Source: Acidobacteriaceae bacterium (GTDB lineage Bacteria; Acidobacteriota; Terriglobia; Terriglobales; Acidobacteriaceae). Taken from it: 8,310 nt of DNA. The number at the start of each line of letters is the position of its first letter. The stretch's first letter is position 1. A program made the translations under genes and the position numbers. The stretch is taken from positions 1 to 8,310 of the forward strand of contig PMCH01000076.1 of assembly GCA_003154055.1 (NCBI GenBank), in the 5' to 3' direction. Below, piece after piece: positions 1-6,330 of this stretch. Below the pieces are notes generated by a model. That model had not been told where the DNA came from and searched no databases. It saw only the letters and a program-made list of their open reading frames with translations.

Positions 1-215
1 CGAAAGACGCAGTCCTGAAAAAGTTTGACGCCGCGACTGAGATGGTATTGCAGACGATCCGCACCCAGTCGCCCGAAGACTGGTCGAAGCCATACACAGC
101 GGTGGGCGCCGATGCTCGCGACCGATTCGACATGCTGCTCCAGTGCGCGACGCATCTGCACCACCATATTGGGCAGTTGATGTACCTGGCGTTCGAGTTG
201 AAGCGAAAAAGCTGA
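1..215 (+). CDS. DinB-family protein, C-terminal fragment (5' end outside window)
   Basis: The frame beginning at base 3 is open from the window edge to a TGA at 213-215, giving the last 70 residues of a protein. Near its end it has the motif THLHHHIGQLMYL (from about base 150), which matches the C-terminal His-rich helix of DinB/YfiT-like four-helix-bundle proteins (HxxHHxGQ), where histidines bind a divalent metal. The family includes damage-inducible DinB of Bacillus and bacillithiol- or mycothiol-dependent S-transferases; the exact activity cannot be told from this fragment. The next gene starts only 17 nt after its stop, so the two may be co-transcribed, although the functions look unrelated. 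The family call rests on one motif and the helical, charged character of the fragment. Confidence 0.65.
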   Translation, partial: KDAVLKKFDAATEMVLQTIRTQSPEDWSKPYTAVGADARDRFDMLLQCATHLHHHIGQLMYLAFELKRKS

Positions 216-222
216 GTGAGTT

Positions 223-226
223 GGAG
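223..226 (+). promoter_or_regulatory. Shine-Dalgarno that decides the hydro-lyase start
   Basis: GGAG lies 6 nt before the ATG at 233. An in-frame GTG at 143 would add 30 residues, but those lie inside the DinB-family reading frame and resemble no aconitase N-terminus. The protein beginning MGQTIVEKI at 233 looks like a normal family start, so 233 is preferred. Confidence 0.7.
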
Positions 227-232
227 TTCACC

Positions 233-2179
233 ATGGGTCAGACCATCGTTGAGAAAATCGCACAGAAACACATGGCGGAAGGCCCGAAGCGGCCACTGCG
301 GGCCGGAGATTTTCTCTCCATCCGGCCGCATCGCTGCATGACGCATGACAACACGTCGGCGGTCATGAGCAAGTTCAAAGGCATCGGCGCGAAGAAAGTC
401 AAGGATCCGAATCAACTCACATTTGCGCTCGACCACGACATCCAGAACAAGGACGAGTCGAACCTGAAGAAATACCGCGCGATCGAAGCCTTCGCCAAAG
501 AGCACGGCGTAGATTTCTATCCCGCCGGGTCCGGCATTGGCCACCAGATCATGGTGGAACGCGGCTATGTGGTGCCCGGGTCGTTCGTGGTTGCCTCCGA
601 CTCGCATTCGAACATGTACGGCGCGCTGGGCGCGATTGGCACGCCCATCGTGCGCACGGACGCTGCCGCAGTTTGGGCCACCGGCGAGTTCTGGTGGCAG
701 GTTCCGCGTTCGATCCAGGTGGTGCTCGAAGGTCACTTACCGGAAGGCGCCACGGGCAAGGACGTCATCATCACGCTCTGCGGCCTCTACAACCACGATG
801 AGTGCCTGAACGCGGCGGTCGAGTTCGCTGGCCCAGGCGTAGCTTCGCTTTCGATGGACGCGCGGTTCTCCATCTCCAACATGACCACCGAATGGGGCCC
901 GCTGGTTGGATGGTTCCCGGTGGATGCGATCACAATCGCCTACATGCGCAACGTATACCAGCGATTGAAAGCAATGGGTGTGGAGCGCTTCACCGACAAA
1001 GATATTGAGAGTTGGGAAAAGAACCCACCGGCGCCAGATGCCGACGCCGTGTACGCCGCTCGCATCGTGCTCGACCTCAGCCAGGTCACGGCGCACGTCT
1101 CCGGACCAGACTCGGTGCAGGTGATGCAGTCGCTCGCCGAGATGGAGAAGAACAAGGTCGCCGTCCACAAGGCGTATCTGATTTCCTGCGTGAATTCACG
1201 AGTAGAAGACCTGGAAGCGGCGGCGAAAGTTCTGAGGGGCAAGAAAGTTGCCGCCGGCGTGAAGTTTTACCTCAGCGCAGCCAGCAAGTGGGTGCAGGAA
1301 GAAGCGGAGAAGCGCGGCACGTGGCAAACGCTGATGGATGCGGGCGCGAACCCGCTGCCGCCCGGATGCGGGCCGTGCATCGGGCTGGGCGTTGGCCTGC
1401 TCGAACCGGGCGAAGTCGGCATCTCCTCCACCAACCGGAACTTCAAGGGCCGCATGGGATCGCGCGATGCGAAATGTTATCTCGCGAGCCCTGAAGTGGT
1501 CGCAGCGTCCGCCGTTGCGGGCTACATTCGCGGGCCGCATGAATTCAGGTCCGGAGCTCCCGAGCGCAAATACACCGAGTTGGGCGCGGCCGCGGGTGGC
1601 GCGGAAAAGGTCGAGATCCTCCCGGGTTTCCCGCAGCGCGTGAAGGGTCGCCTGGTCTTCATGCCGCAGGACAACGTCAATACCGATGCGATCTACAGCA
1701 AGGACTACACCTACCGCGACGACATGACGCCGGAGATGATGGCGAAAGTCGTGATGGAAAACTACGATCTGCAATTTGCCGGGCGCACCCGATCCGGCGA
1801 CGTGATCGTGAGCCAGTTCAACTTCGGCACCGGATCGAGCCGCGAGCAGGCAGTCACATGCCTGAAAGCGAAAGGCATCCCTCTGGTGATCGCGGCCAGC
1901 TTTTCGCAGACCTACCTGCGCAACGCGTTTAACAATGGTTTCCTGTGCATCGAAGTGCCGGATTTTGTAGTCCGGGTACGGGATCAGTTTGCGAAAGAGA
2001 TCGCAGCCAAAGAAAAGACCATCATTCCCGGTGACGAGATTGACATCGACTTCACCGCGAGTACCATCACGTGGCGAGGCGAAAAGTTCACGTTCCCAGC
2101 GCTTGGTAGCGTGCCGCAGTCGCTGGTGATCGCGGGGGGAGTGGAGAATTTAGTGGCGAAGCGATTAGGCGCCGCTTGA
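233..2179 (+). CDS. Single-chain aconitase/homoaconitase-family hydro-lyase (4Fe-4S)
   Basis: This 648-residue protein has the aconitase-superfamily architecture in one chain: a large Fe-S domain (about 1-430), a linker, and a C-terminal swivel domain (about 465-648). The cluster ligands are visible as C319 (in LISCVNSR) and C379/C382 (in GCGPC). Other family motifs are THDN at 37-40, DSHS at 123-126, and GTGSSREQA at 532-540, where S536 and R537 match the catalytic Ser and substrate-binding Arg of aconitases. From memory, the closest relative is fungal homoaconitase Lys4: SNMTTEWG (215-222), GLLEPGEVGIS and NRNFKGRMGS (388-410), and DNVNTDAIY...DYTYRDD (480-497) are all Lys4-like. Two-subunit LeuC/LeuD enzymes instead have GSSREH. 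Next to citDEF, a citrate-to-isocitrate role is likely, but homocitrate or homoisocitrate is possible. The family call is strong; the substrate is uncertain. Confidence 0.9.
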   Translation: MGQTIVEKIAQKHMAEGPKRPLRAGDFLSIRPHRCMTHDNTSAVMSKFKGIGAKKVKDPNQLTFALDHDIQNKDESNLKKYRAIEAFAKEHGVDFYPAGSGIGHQIMVERGYVVPGSFVVASDSHSNMYGALGAIGTPIVRTDAAAVWATGEFWWQVPRSIQVVLEGHLPEGATGKDVIITLCGLYNHDECLNAAVEFAGPGVASLSMDARFSISNMTTEWGPLVGWFPVDAITIAYMRNVYQRLKAMGVERFTDKDIESWEKNPPAPDADAVYAARIVLDLSQVTAHVSGPDSVQVMQSLAEMEKNKVAVHKAYLISCVNSRVEDLEAAAKVLRGKKVAAGVKFYLSAASKWVQEEAEKRGTWQTLMDAGANPLPPGCGPCIGLGVGLLEPGEVGISSTNRNFKGRMGSRDAKCYLASPEVVAASAVAGYIRGPHEFRSGAPERKYTELGAAAGGAEKVEILPGFPQRVKGRLVFMPQDNVNTDAIYSKDYTYRDDMTPEMMAKVVMENYDLQFAGRTRSGDVIVSQFNFGTGSSREQAVTCLKAKGIPLVIAASFSQTYLRNAFNNGFLCIEVPDFVVRVRDQFAKEIAAKEKTIIPGDEIDIDFTASTITWRGEKFTFPALGSVPQSLVIAGGVENLVAKRLGAA

Positions 2180-2208
2180 ACATTTGGATTTCAGGAAGTC
2201 CCCTGTGA

Positions 2209-2236
2209 CCTCTGTGTCCTCTGTGGTTAAGGGTTT
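2209..2236 (+). repeat. Intergenic repeat arm, copy 1 (single arm)
   Basis: The sequence CCTCTGTGTCCTCTGTGGTT at 2209-2228 and its continuation match positions 3499-3526 at 24 of 28 bases, in the same orientation relative to the flanking genes. I found no inverted partner in this gap, so it appears to be a lone arm. It ends 20 nt before the dehydrogenase ATG. Similar CCTCTGTG-type intergenic repeats recur in many environmental bacterial genomes, by recollection; no function is known to me. Confidence 0.75.
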
Positions 2237-2244
2237 AGATCTTA

Positions 2245-2251
2245 AAGGGAG
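2245..2251 (+). promoter_or_regulatory. Shine-Dalgarno of the dehydrogenase gene
   Basis: AAGGGAG lies 5 nt before the ATG at 2257. It is outside the repeat arm, unlike the site serving citDE. Confidence 0.7.
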
Positions 2252-2256
2252 TATTC

Positions 2257-3444
2257 ATGGCGAAATACACAGTCATCACCATGCCGGGAGACGGCATCGG
2301 AAACCAGGTTCTGCCCGAGTCGTTGCGGGTTCTGAAAGCCGTCGGCTTCGACGCGGAGTACATCCACGCCGACATCGGCTGGGACTGCTGGTGCAGCCAG
2401 GGCAACGCTCTCCCCGAGCGCACCATGGAGTTGCTGAAAAAGCACAAGCTTGGCCTTTTCGGAGCAATCACCTCGAAGCCGAACAAGGCTGCGCAGGCGG
2501 AACTGAAGCCCGAACTACAGGGCAAGGGCTACGTCTATTACTCGCCGATCGTGACCATGCGCCAGACGTTCAACCTGGACATCTGCATGCGTCCATGTAT
2601 CGGGTTCACTGGCAATCCGTTGAATTACATCCGCAAGAAAGCAGATGGCGGCTTCGATGAGCCCCGCATTGACACCACCGTTTTCCGGCAGGGAACGGAA
2701 GGCATGTACGCGGGAGTGGAGTGGACGAATCCTCCCGACAACGTGCGCGCCGCCCTGAATAGCCATCCCCGGTTCAAGGCATTCGCCAAAGTACCCGGCC
2801 CCGAACTCGCCGTCAGTTGCCGCATCATCACGAAGAATGCCTGTAAGCGTATCGTCACCGCAGCTTTCGAATATGCGAAGCGGCGCGGCTTCAAGGGTGT
2901 CACCATTTGTGAAAAGCCCAACGTTGTCCGCGAAACCTCGGGCATGATGGAAGAAACCGCCAAGGAAATCGCGAAGGGCTATCCCGGCATCGCGCTCTGG
3001 TCCACGAACATTGACGCGCAATTGATGTGGCTGAACAAGAACCCCGAGGAGTACAACGTCATTGTGGCCTCGAACCTGTTCGGCGACATTCTTTCCGACG
3101 CTTTCGCCGGGTTGATCGGCGGGCTGGGCTTTGCGGCTTCGGGGAACATCGGCGATGATGTTTCCGTCTTCGAGCCGACCCACGGCTCCGCCCCGAAGTA
3201 TGCGGAACTCGATCCGCCCATCGTGAATCCGATTGCGATGATCCTGTCGGCTGCCATGATGCTTGACCACGTCCACGAAGATCAGAAGGCCGAGCGTATC
3301 CGGAAAGCGATTGCCGATGTGGTGAAAGAAGGCAAAGTCCGGACTTACGATATGATGCGAATTCCAGGCGGAGCCAAGTCCATCGGTCAGGGCGCCGCTT
3401 CGACTGTACAGATGACGGATGCGATTCTAGAAAAACTGAGATAA
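2257..3444 (+). CDS. icd: Isocitrate dehydrogenase-like beta-decarboxylating dehydrogenase, NADP-type residues
   Basis: This 395-residue protein belongs to the isocitrate/isopropylmalate dehydrogenase family (oxidative decarboxylation of a 2R,3S-hydroxyacid, Mg- and NAD(P)-dependent). It starts with the PGDGIG motif. Aligned by eye to E. coli Icd (E. coli numbering in brackets), the catalytic set is complete: Y151 (Y160), K220 (K230), and D253, D277, D281 (D283, D307, D311). The substrate arginines R102, R112 and R144 (R119, R129, R153) and S96 (S113) are also present. The four residues marking NADP use in E. coli Icd are conserved: K314-Y315 in HGSAPKYAE (K344-Y345), and Y364 and R368 in YDMMR (Y391, R395). 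NAD-type relatives usually have Asp after HGSAP. The odd point is I98 where Icd has N115, a residue near the substrate gamma-carboxylate and nicotinamide. The protein is shorter than E. coli Icd (416 residues). Homoisocitrate dehydrogenase is the main alternative, given the Lys4-like neighbour. Confidence 0.88.
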   Translation: MAKYTVITMPGDGIGNQVLPESLRVLKAVGFDAEYIHADIGWDCWCSQGNALPERTMELLKKHKLGLFGAITSKPNKAAQAELKPELQGKGYVYYSPIVTMRQTFNLDICMRPCIGFTGNPLNYIRKKADGGFDEPRIDTTVFRQGTEGMYAGVEWTNPPDNVRAALNSHPRFKAFAKVPGPELAVSCRIITKNACKRIVTAAFEYAKRRGFKGVTICEKPNVVRETSGMMEETAKEIAKGYPGIALWSTNIDAQLMWLNKNPEEYNVIVASNLFGDILSDAFAGLIGGLGFAASGNIGDDVSVFEPTHGSAPKYAELDPPIVNPIAMILSAAMMLDHVHEDQKAERIRKAIADVVKEGKVRTYDMMRIPGGAKSIGQGAASTVQMTDAILEKLR

Positions 3445-3453
3445 CCACGAAGG

Positions 3454-3473
3454 GCACGGAGGAGCACGGAGGA
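3454..3473 (+). repeat. Perfect 10-nt tandem duplication in the left arm
   Basis: GCACGGAGGA occurs twice back to back, at 3454-3463 and 3464-3473. A looser third unit precedes it in the ACCACGAAGG segment. The roughly 10-nt period suggests that the arm grew by slippage of a short unit. Confidence 0.85.
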
Positions 3474-3517
3474 ACCCGAGGCAGCGAATTCCCGCGTTCC
3501 TCTGTGTCCTCCGTGGT

Positions 3518-3522
3518 AGAGG
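3518..3522 (+). promoter_or_regulatory. Shine-Dalgarno of citDE, lying in the repeat arm
   Basis: AGAGG lies 7 nt before the ATG at 3530 and is part of the conserved downstream end of the repeat arm. It sits just outside the main hairpin stem (3455-3515), so folding could influence ribosome access. Confidence 0.6.
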
Positions 3523-3529
3523 TTTTGTT

Positions 3530-4741
3530 ATGAGCGCTGCCGAACCCAAGTCGCCGCGTACCTCCGAAGCCGGTCATTGGGGCAAGGACGTCCGCTCGGA
3601 TATGCACGTGGCCTTCGAAGCGCGCGACAGCGGCGGTGTCGAAATTTCGCTGGAGTCGCGAGTTGCGCCGTACTATGGCGACGCAATCCTGGAACAGGCG
3701 CGGCAGGTGCTCGACGAACTCGACATCAAGCACGCGCGCTTAACAATTCACGACGAAGGGGCCCTACCCTTCGTCATCGCGGCGCGGATCGAAGCGGCCG
3801 TTAGGCGCGCCGGGATGGCGCTCGGGAAGAAGTCACTCCCCGCGCAGCACACGCCCCCCGCCCCTTCCCAAAGAGATCGCCTGCGCCGCTCGCGGCTCTA
3901 TCTGCCCGGATCGGAGCCCAAGTATTACATCAACGCCGCGCTGCATTCGCCGGACGCTGTAATCCTCGATCTGGAAGACTCCGTCCATCGTGACGAAAAA
4001 GATGTTGCCCGTCTTCTGGTGCGGAACACGCTGCGGGCGGTTGATTTTGGCTCCTGCGAGCGCATGGTGCGGATCAACCAGTTGCCCCTTGGCCTCGAAG
4101 ACCTGGCCGAGATCGTGGGCGAAAGCCCGGACCTGATCCTGATTCCGAAGGTGGAAGATCCGCAACAGGTTGCGGAAGTGGACCGCATGATCGGCGAGAT
4201 GAAGTCGCGGCATGGAATGATCCGTTCCATCTGGATCATGCCGATTCTGGAATCGGCTCTGGGGATCGAAAATGCGTTCGCCGTCGCTGCCAGCAGTGAG
4301 AACGTGGTGGCTCTGACGATCGGGCTGGAAGACTACACGGCAGACCTCGGCATGGCGAAAACTCCCCAAGGCCGCGAGTCGGCCTACGCACGTGCACGCG
4401 TGGTGAATGCGGCGCGGGCGGCGGGTATTCAGGCAATCGATTCGGTTTTCTCGGACGTCGCGGACATGGAAGCCTTGCGCCATTGGGGCGAAGCCTCGCG
4501 CGCCATGGGCTTCGAAGGCATGGGGTGCATTCATCCCGGACAAGTCCGCGTGGTTCACGAAGCCTTTGCGCCGTCGGCGGCGGAGATCGAAAAGGCGCAG
4601 AAGATTGTTGCCGCGTTCGAGGACGCTCAGCAGAAAGGGCTGGCAGTGGTCAGCCTCGGGTCGAAAATGATTGATCCTCCGGTGGTGCAGCGGGCGCTGA
4701 AACTGGTGGACCGCGCCAAAGCGATGGGAGTCATCCAGTGA
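3530..4741 (+). CDS. citE: Citrate lyase acyl-carrier/beta fusion protein (CitD-CitE)
   Basis: This 403-residue protein joins two citrate lyase subunits that are normally separate. Residues about 15-96 match CitD (gamma, acyl carrier): GKDVRSDMHV, then YYGDAI, then HDEGALPFVIAARIEAA, paralleling the DKGALD...ARVEA region of classical CitD. A Pro-rich linker (about 97-115) leads to CitE (beta, HpcH/HpaI fold) at about 119-400, with SRLYLPGSEPKYY, ILDLEDSV, LIPKVEDP, LTIGLEDYTADLG and GCIHPGQV. CitE cleaves carrier-bound citryl thioester to oxaloacetate and an acetyl thioester. Classical CitE is about 290 residues, so the extra length is the CitD domain. In an ungapped alignment the prosthetic-group Ser of Klebsiella CitD (S14 in ESSD) falls on R22; the neighbouring S23 (in VRSD) is the candidate attachment site. 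Homocitrate or citramalate lyase activity is possible, since the family also contains citramalate lyase. Confidence 0.92.
   Translation: MSAAEPKSPRTSEAGHWGKDVRSDMHVAFEARDSGGVEISLESRVAPYYGDAILEQARQVLDELDIKHARLTIHDEGALPFVIAARIEAAVRRAGMALGKKSLPAQHTPPAPSQRDRLRRSRLYLPGSEPKYYINAALHSPDAVILDLEDSVHRDEKDVARLLVRNTLRAVDFGSCERMVRINQLPLGLEDLAEIVGESPDLILIPKVEDPQQVAEVDRMIGEMKSRHGMIRSIWIMPILESALGIENAFAVAASSENVVALTIGLEDYTADLGMAKTPQGRESAYARARVVNAARAAGIQAIDSVFSDVADMEALRHWGEASRAMGFEGMGCIHPGQVRVVHEAFAPSAAEIEKAQKIVAAFEDAQQKGLAVVSLGSKMIDPPVVQRALKLVDRAKAMGVIQ
4726..4730 (+). promoter_or_regulatory. Shine-Dalgarno of citF inside the citDE coding end
   Basis: GGGAG lies 7 nt before the GTG at 4738. Together with the GTGA stop/start overlap it supports the GTG start and translational coupling of citDE and citF. 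Confidence 0.6.
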
Positions 4742-6300
4742 GCGAGAGAGTCGAACTGGCGCACAATGCGGTCGGACGCCGCGTCCCCACCATGGTGAAC
4801 GGCCGCCCGCAGATCCCGTTTCTGGGGGTTGGAAAATATCAGCCTCGTGGCCGGAAGGCGGCGCCGCCCATCCGATCGAGCAAGGATTATCCCGACAGCG
4901 GCGACAAGCGTCTCCCCGATCTTGAGACTGCCTTGCGCAAGTGTGGGCTGCGCGATGGCATGGTGATCTCAAACCATCATCACCTGCGCGACGGCGACCG
5001 AGTCGCGCTCATGGCCCTCGAAGCCGCCGCAAAGATCGGAGTGAAAGATCTCCTGTGGTTTCCCAGCGCTTCTTTCCCTTCGCAAAAGGGCGCGATCGAA
5101 TTAATGGAAAAGAAAGTCATCCATCACATCGAAGGCAGCATGAACGGACCCCTGGGTGACTACTGCACCCAGGGCAAAATGCGCGGCATGGGCGTGCTGC
5201 GCTCGCACGGTGGCCGCTGGCAGGCGATTCAGGATGGAGAAGTTCACATCGACATCGCTGTGATCGCCGCCCCAACCGCCGACTTCTTCGGCAACGCCGA
5301 TGGCTCCCACGGCAAGTCGGCCTGCGGGTCGCTCGGATTCGCCCTCGCCGATTCCACCTACGCCGACCATGTGATCGTCGTGACCGATAACCTCGTGCCG
5401 TTCCCGTGTGTGCCCTGGCAGATTCAGGGCAACAACGTGGACTACGTCGTGGAAGTCGAATCCATCGGGGATCCTTCTAAAATTGTTTCCGGCACCACGC
5501 AGATCACGCGTTCCCCCGATCGCCTGCGTATTGCGGAGTTCGTCGCCCGGTTCCTGCGCGAGTCCGGAATCATGAAGAACGGCTTCTCGTTTCAGGCAGG
5601 CGCGGGCGGCATTGCGCTGGCTTTCGTGCAATACCTCAAGCAGATGATGAAAGAGGATGGCGTCAAGGCGCGCTTCGTTCGCGGCGGCTCGACGAAAGTC
5701 CTGGTCGAGTTGCTGCAGGAGGGCCTCACCGACTACATCCTCGACGGGCAGACATTTGACCTCGATGGCGTACGCTCCATGGCGAACGACCCGCGGCATG
5801 TAGCCACCTCGCCGTTTACTTCCTACAACTATCACGGCAAAGGCAACTTTGCTTCCCTGGTGGATGCTGTTGTTCTCGGCGCCACGGAAGTCGATACGAA
5901 CTTCAATGCCAATGTGGTGACGCACTCCGACGGCCGCCTGCTCCACGGGATCGGCGGATGGCAGAATTGTCTTTTCTCCGGTTGTTCCATTCTTGCCGTT
6001 CCATCGTTCCGCGATCGCATCCCGGTCATCGTCGATGAAGTCACTACACTGACCGGCCCGGCAGAGATGATTGACGTGATCGTGACCGAACGCGGCATCG
6101 CCATCAATCCGCGGCGCACCGATCTGCTGGACGCCGTGAAGGGATCGAAGCTGCCGATCCGGCCGATTCAGGACATCAAGACTGAAGTTGAGAAGATTTG
6201 CGGCGGCAGACCCGCCCGGCCGAAGTTGGGCGATCGTCCGTGCGCCGTGGTGAAGTGGGTCGATGGAACAGTGCTCGACACAGTTTGGCAAGTCGCATAG
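4738..6300 (+). CDS. citF: Citrate lyase alpha subunit (citrate CoA-transferase)
   Basis: This 520-residue protein, close to the roughly 510 residues usual for CitF, matches the family over its full length. Motifs include GLRDGMVISNHHHLRDGD (70-87), GPLGDY (137-142), RSHGGR (155-160), IAAPTADFFGNADG (176-189), GKSACGSLG (192-200), GFSFQAGAGG (282-291), FNANVVTHSDGRLLHGIGG (389-407) and ERGIAINPRR (451-460). CitF swaps the acetyl group on the acyl-carrier thioester for citrate, making the citryl thioester that CitE cleaves. The NAVGRRVP segment near the N-terminus resembles other CitF starts and supports the GTG start over the ATG at 4792. The gene overlaps citDE by 4 nt (GTGA), so the two are almost certainly made together. 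No citC, citG or citX lies beside it in the window. Cytoplasmic; no signal peptide is seen. Confidence 0.95.
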   Translation: MSERVELAHNAVGRRVPTMVNGRPQIPFLGVGKYQPRGRKAAPPIRSSKDYPDSGDKRLPDLETALRKCGLRDGMVISNHHHLRDGDRVALMALEAAAKIGVKDLLWFPSASFPSQKGAIELMEKKVIHHIEGSMNGPLGDYCTQGKMRGMGVLRSHGGRWQAIQDGEVHIDIAVIAAPTADFFGNADGSHGKSACGSLGFALADSTYADHVIVVTDNLVPFPCVPWQIQGNNVDYVVEVESIGDPSKIVSGTTQITRSPDRLRIAEFVARFLRESGIMKNGFSFQAGAGGIALAFVQYLKQMMKEDGVKARFVRGGSTKVLVELLQEGLTDYILDGQTFDLDGVRSMANDPRHVATSPFTSYNYHGKGNFASLVDAVVLGATEVDTNFNANVVTHSDGRLLHGIGGWQNCLFSGCSILAVPSFRDRIPVIVDEVTTLTGPAEMIDVIVTERGIAINPRRTDLLDAVKGSKLPIRPIQDIKTEVEKICGGRPARPKLGDRPCAVVKWVDGTVLDTVWQVA

Positions 6301-6319
6301 CGCCCGTCCGAAGGGCGAC

Positions 6320-6325
6320 AAGGGG
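6320..6325 (+). promoter_or_regulatory. Shine-Dalgarno of the GH36-like gene
   Basis: AAGGGG lies 5 nt before the GTG at 6331. Starting at the next in-frame ATG (6370) would remove the positively charged part of the signal peptide, so the GTG start is preferred. Confidence 0.6.
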
Positions 6326-6330
6326 TCGCG

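Larger units (their letters stand above)
3443..3526 (+). repeat. Inverted-repeat element filling the icd-citDE gap; predicted hairpin
   Basis: The left arm (3443-3472) begins within the dehydrogenase TAA stop. The right arm (3499-3526) begins CCTCTGTGTCCTCCGTGG. Bases 3455-3463 and 3465-3472 pair with 3499-3515, with one bulged G (3464) and one G-U wobble. Three more pairs (3473-3475 with 3496-3498) close the loop, giving about 20 base pairs around a loop of about 20 nt. The right arm is a second copy of the repeat at 2209-2236. No clean U-tract follows, so a Rho-independent terminator is not the obvious reading. It could stabilise processed mRNA ends, tune citDE translation, or be a small non-autonomous mobile repeat. 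Confidence 0.8.

Noticed and set aside
143..232. In-frame 30-residue upstream extension of the hydro-lyase from a GTG
   Set aside because: It lies inside the DinB-family coding end, has no family resemblance, and the ATG at 233 has a well-placed Shine-Dalgarno.
2184..2660. 158-codon + strand frame covering the repeat and the start of icd
   Set aside because: It overlaps icd in another frame, has no family resemblance, and reads through the non-coding repeat arm.
3833..4972. 379-codon open frame on the - strand opposite citDE and citF
   Set aside because: It is antisense to two certain genes, rich in Arg/His/Pro as expected of a GC-rich shadow frame, and has no domain signal.
6301..6317. CGCCC/GGGCG short inverted repeat just after the citF stop as a terminator
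   Set aside because: The stem is only 5 bp with a 7-nt loop, no U-tract follows, and the next gene's ribosome site begins 3 nt later.
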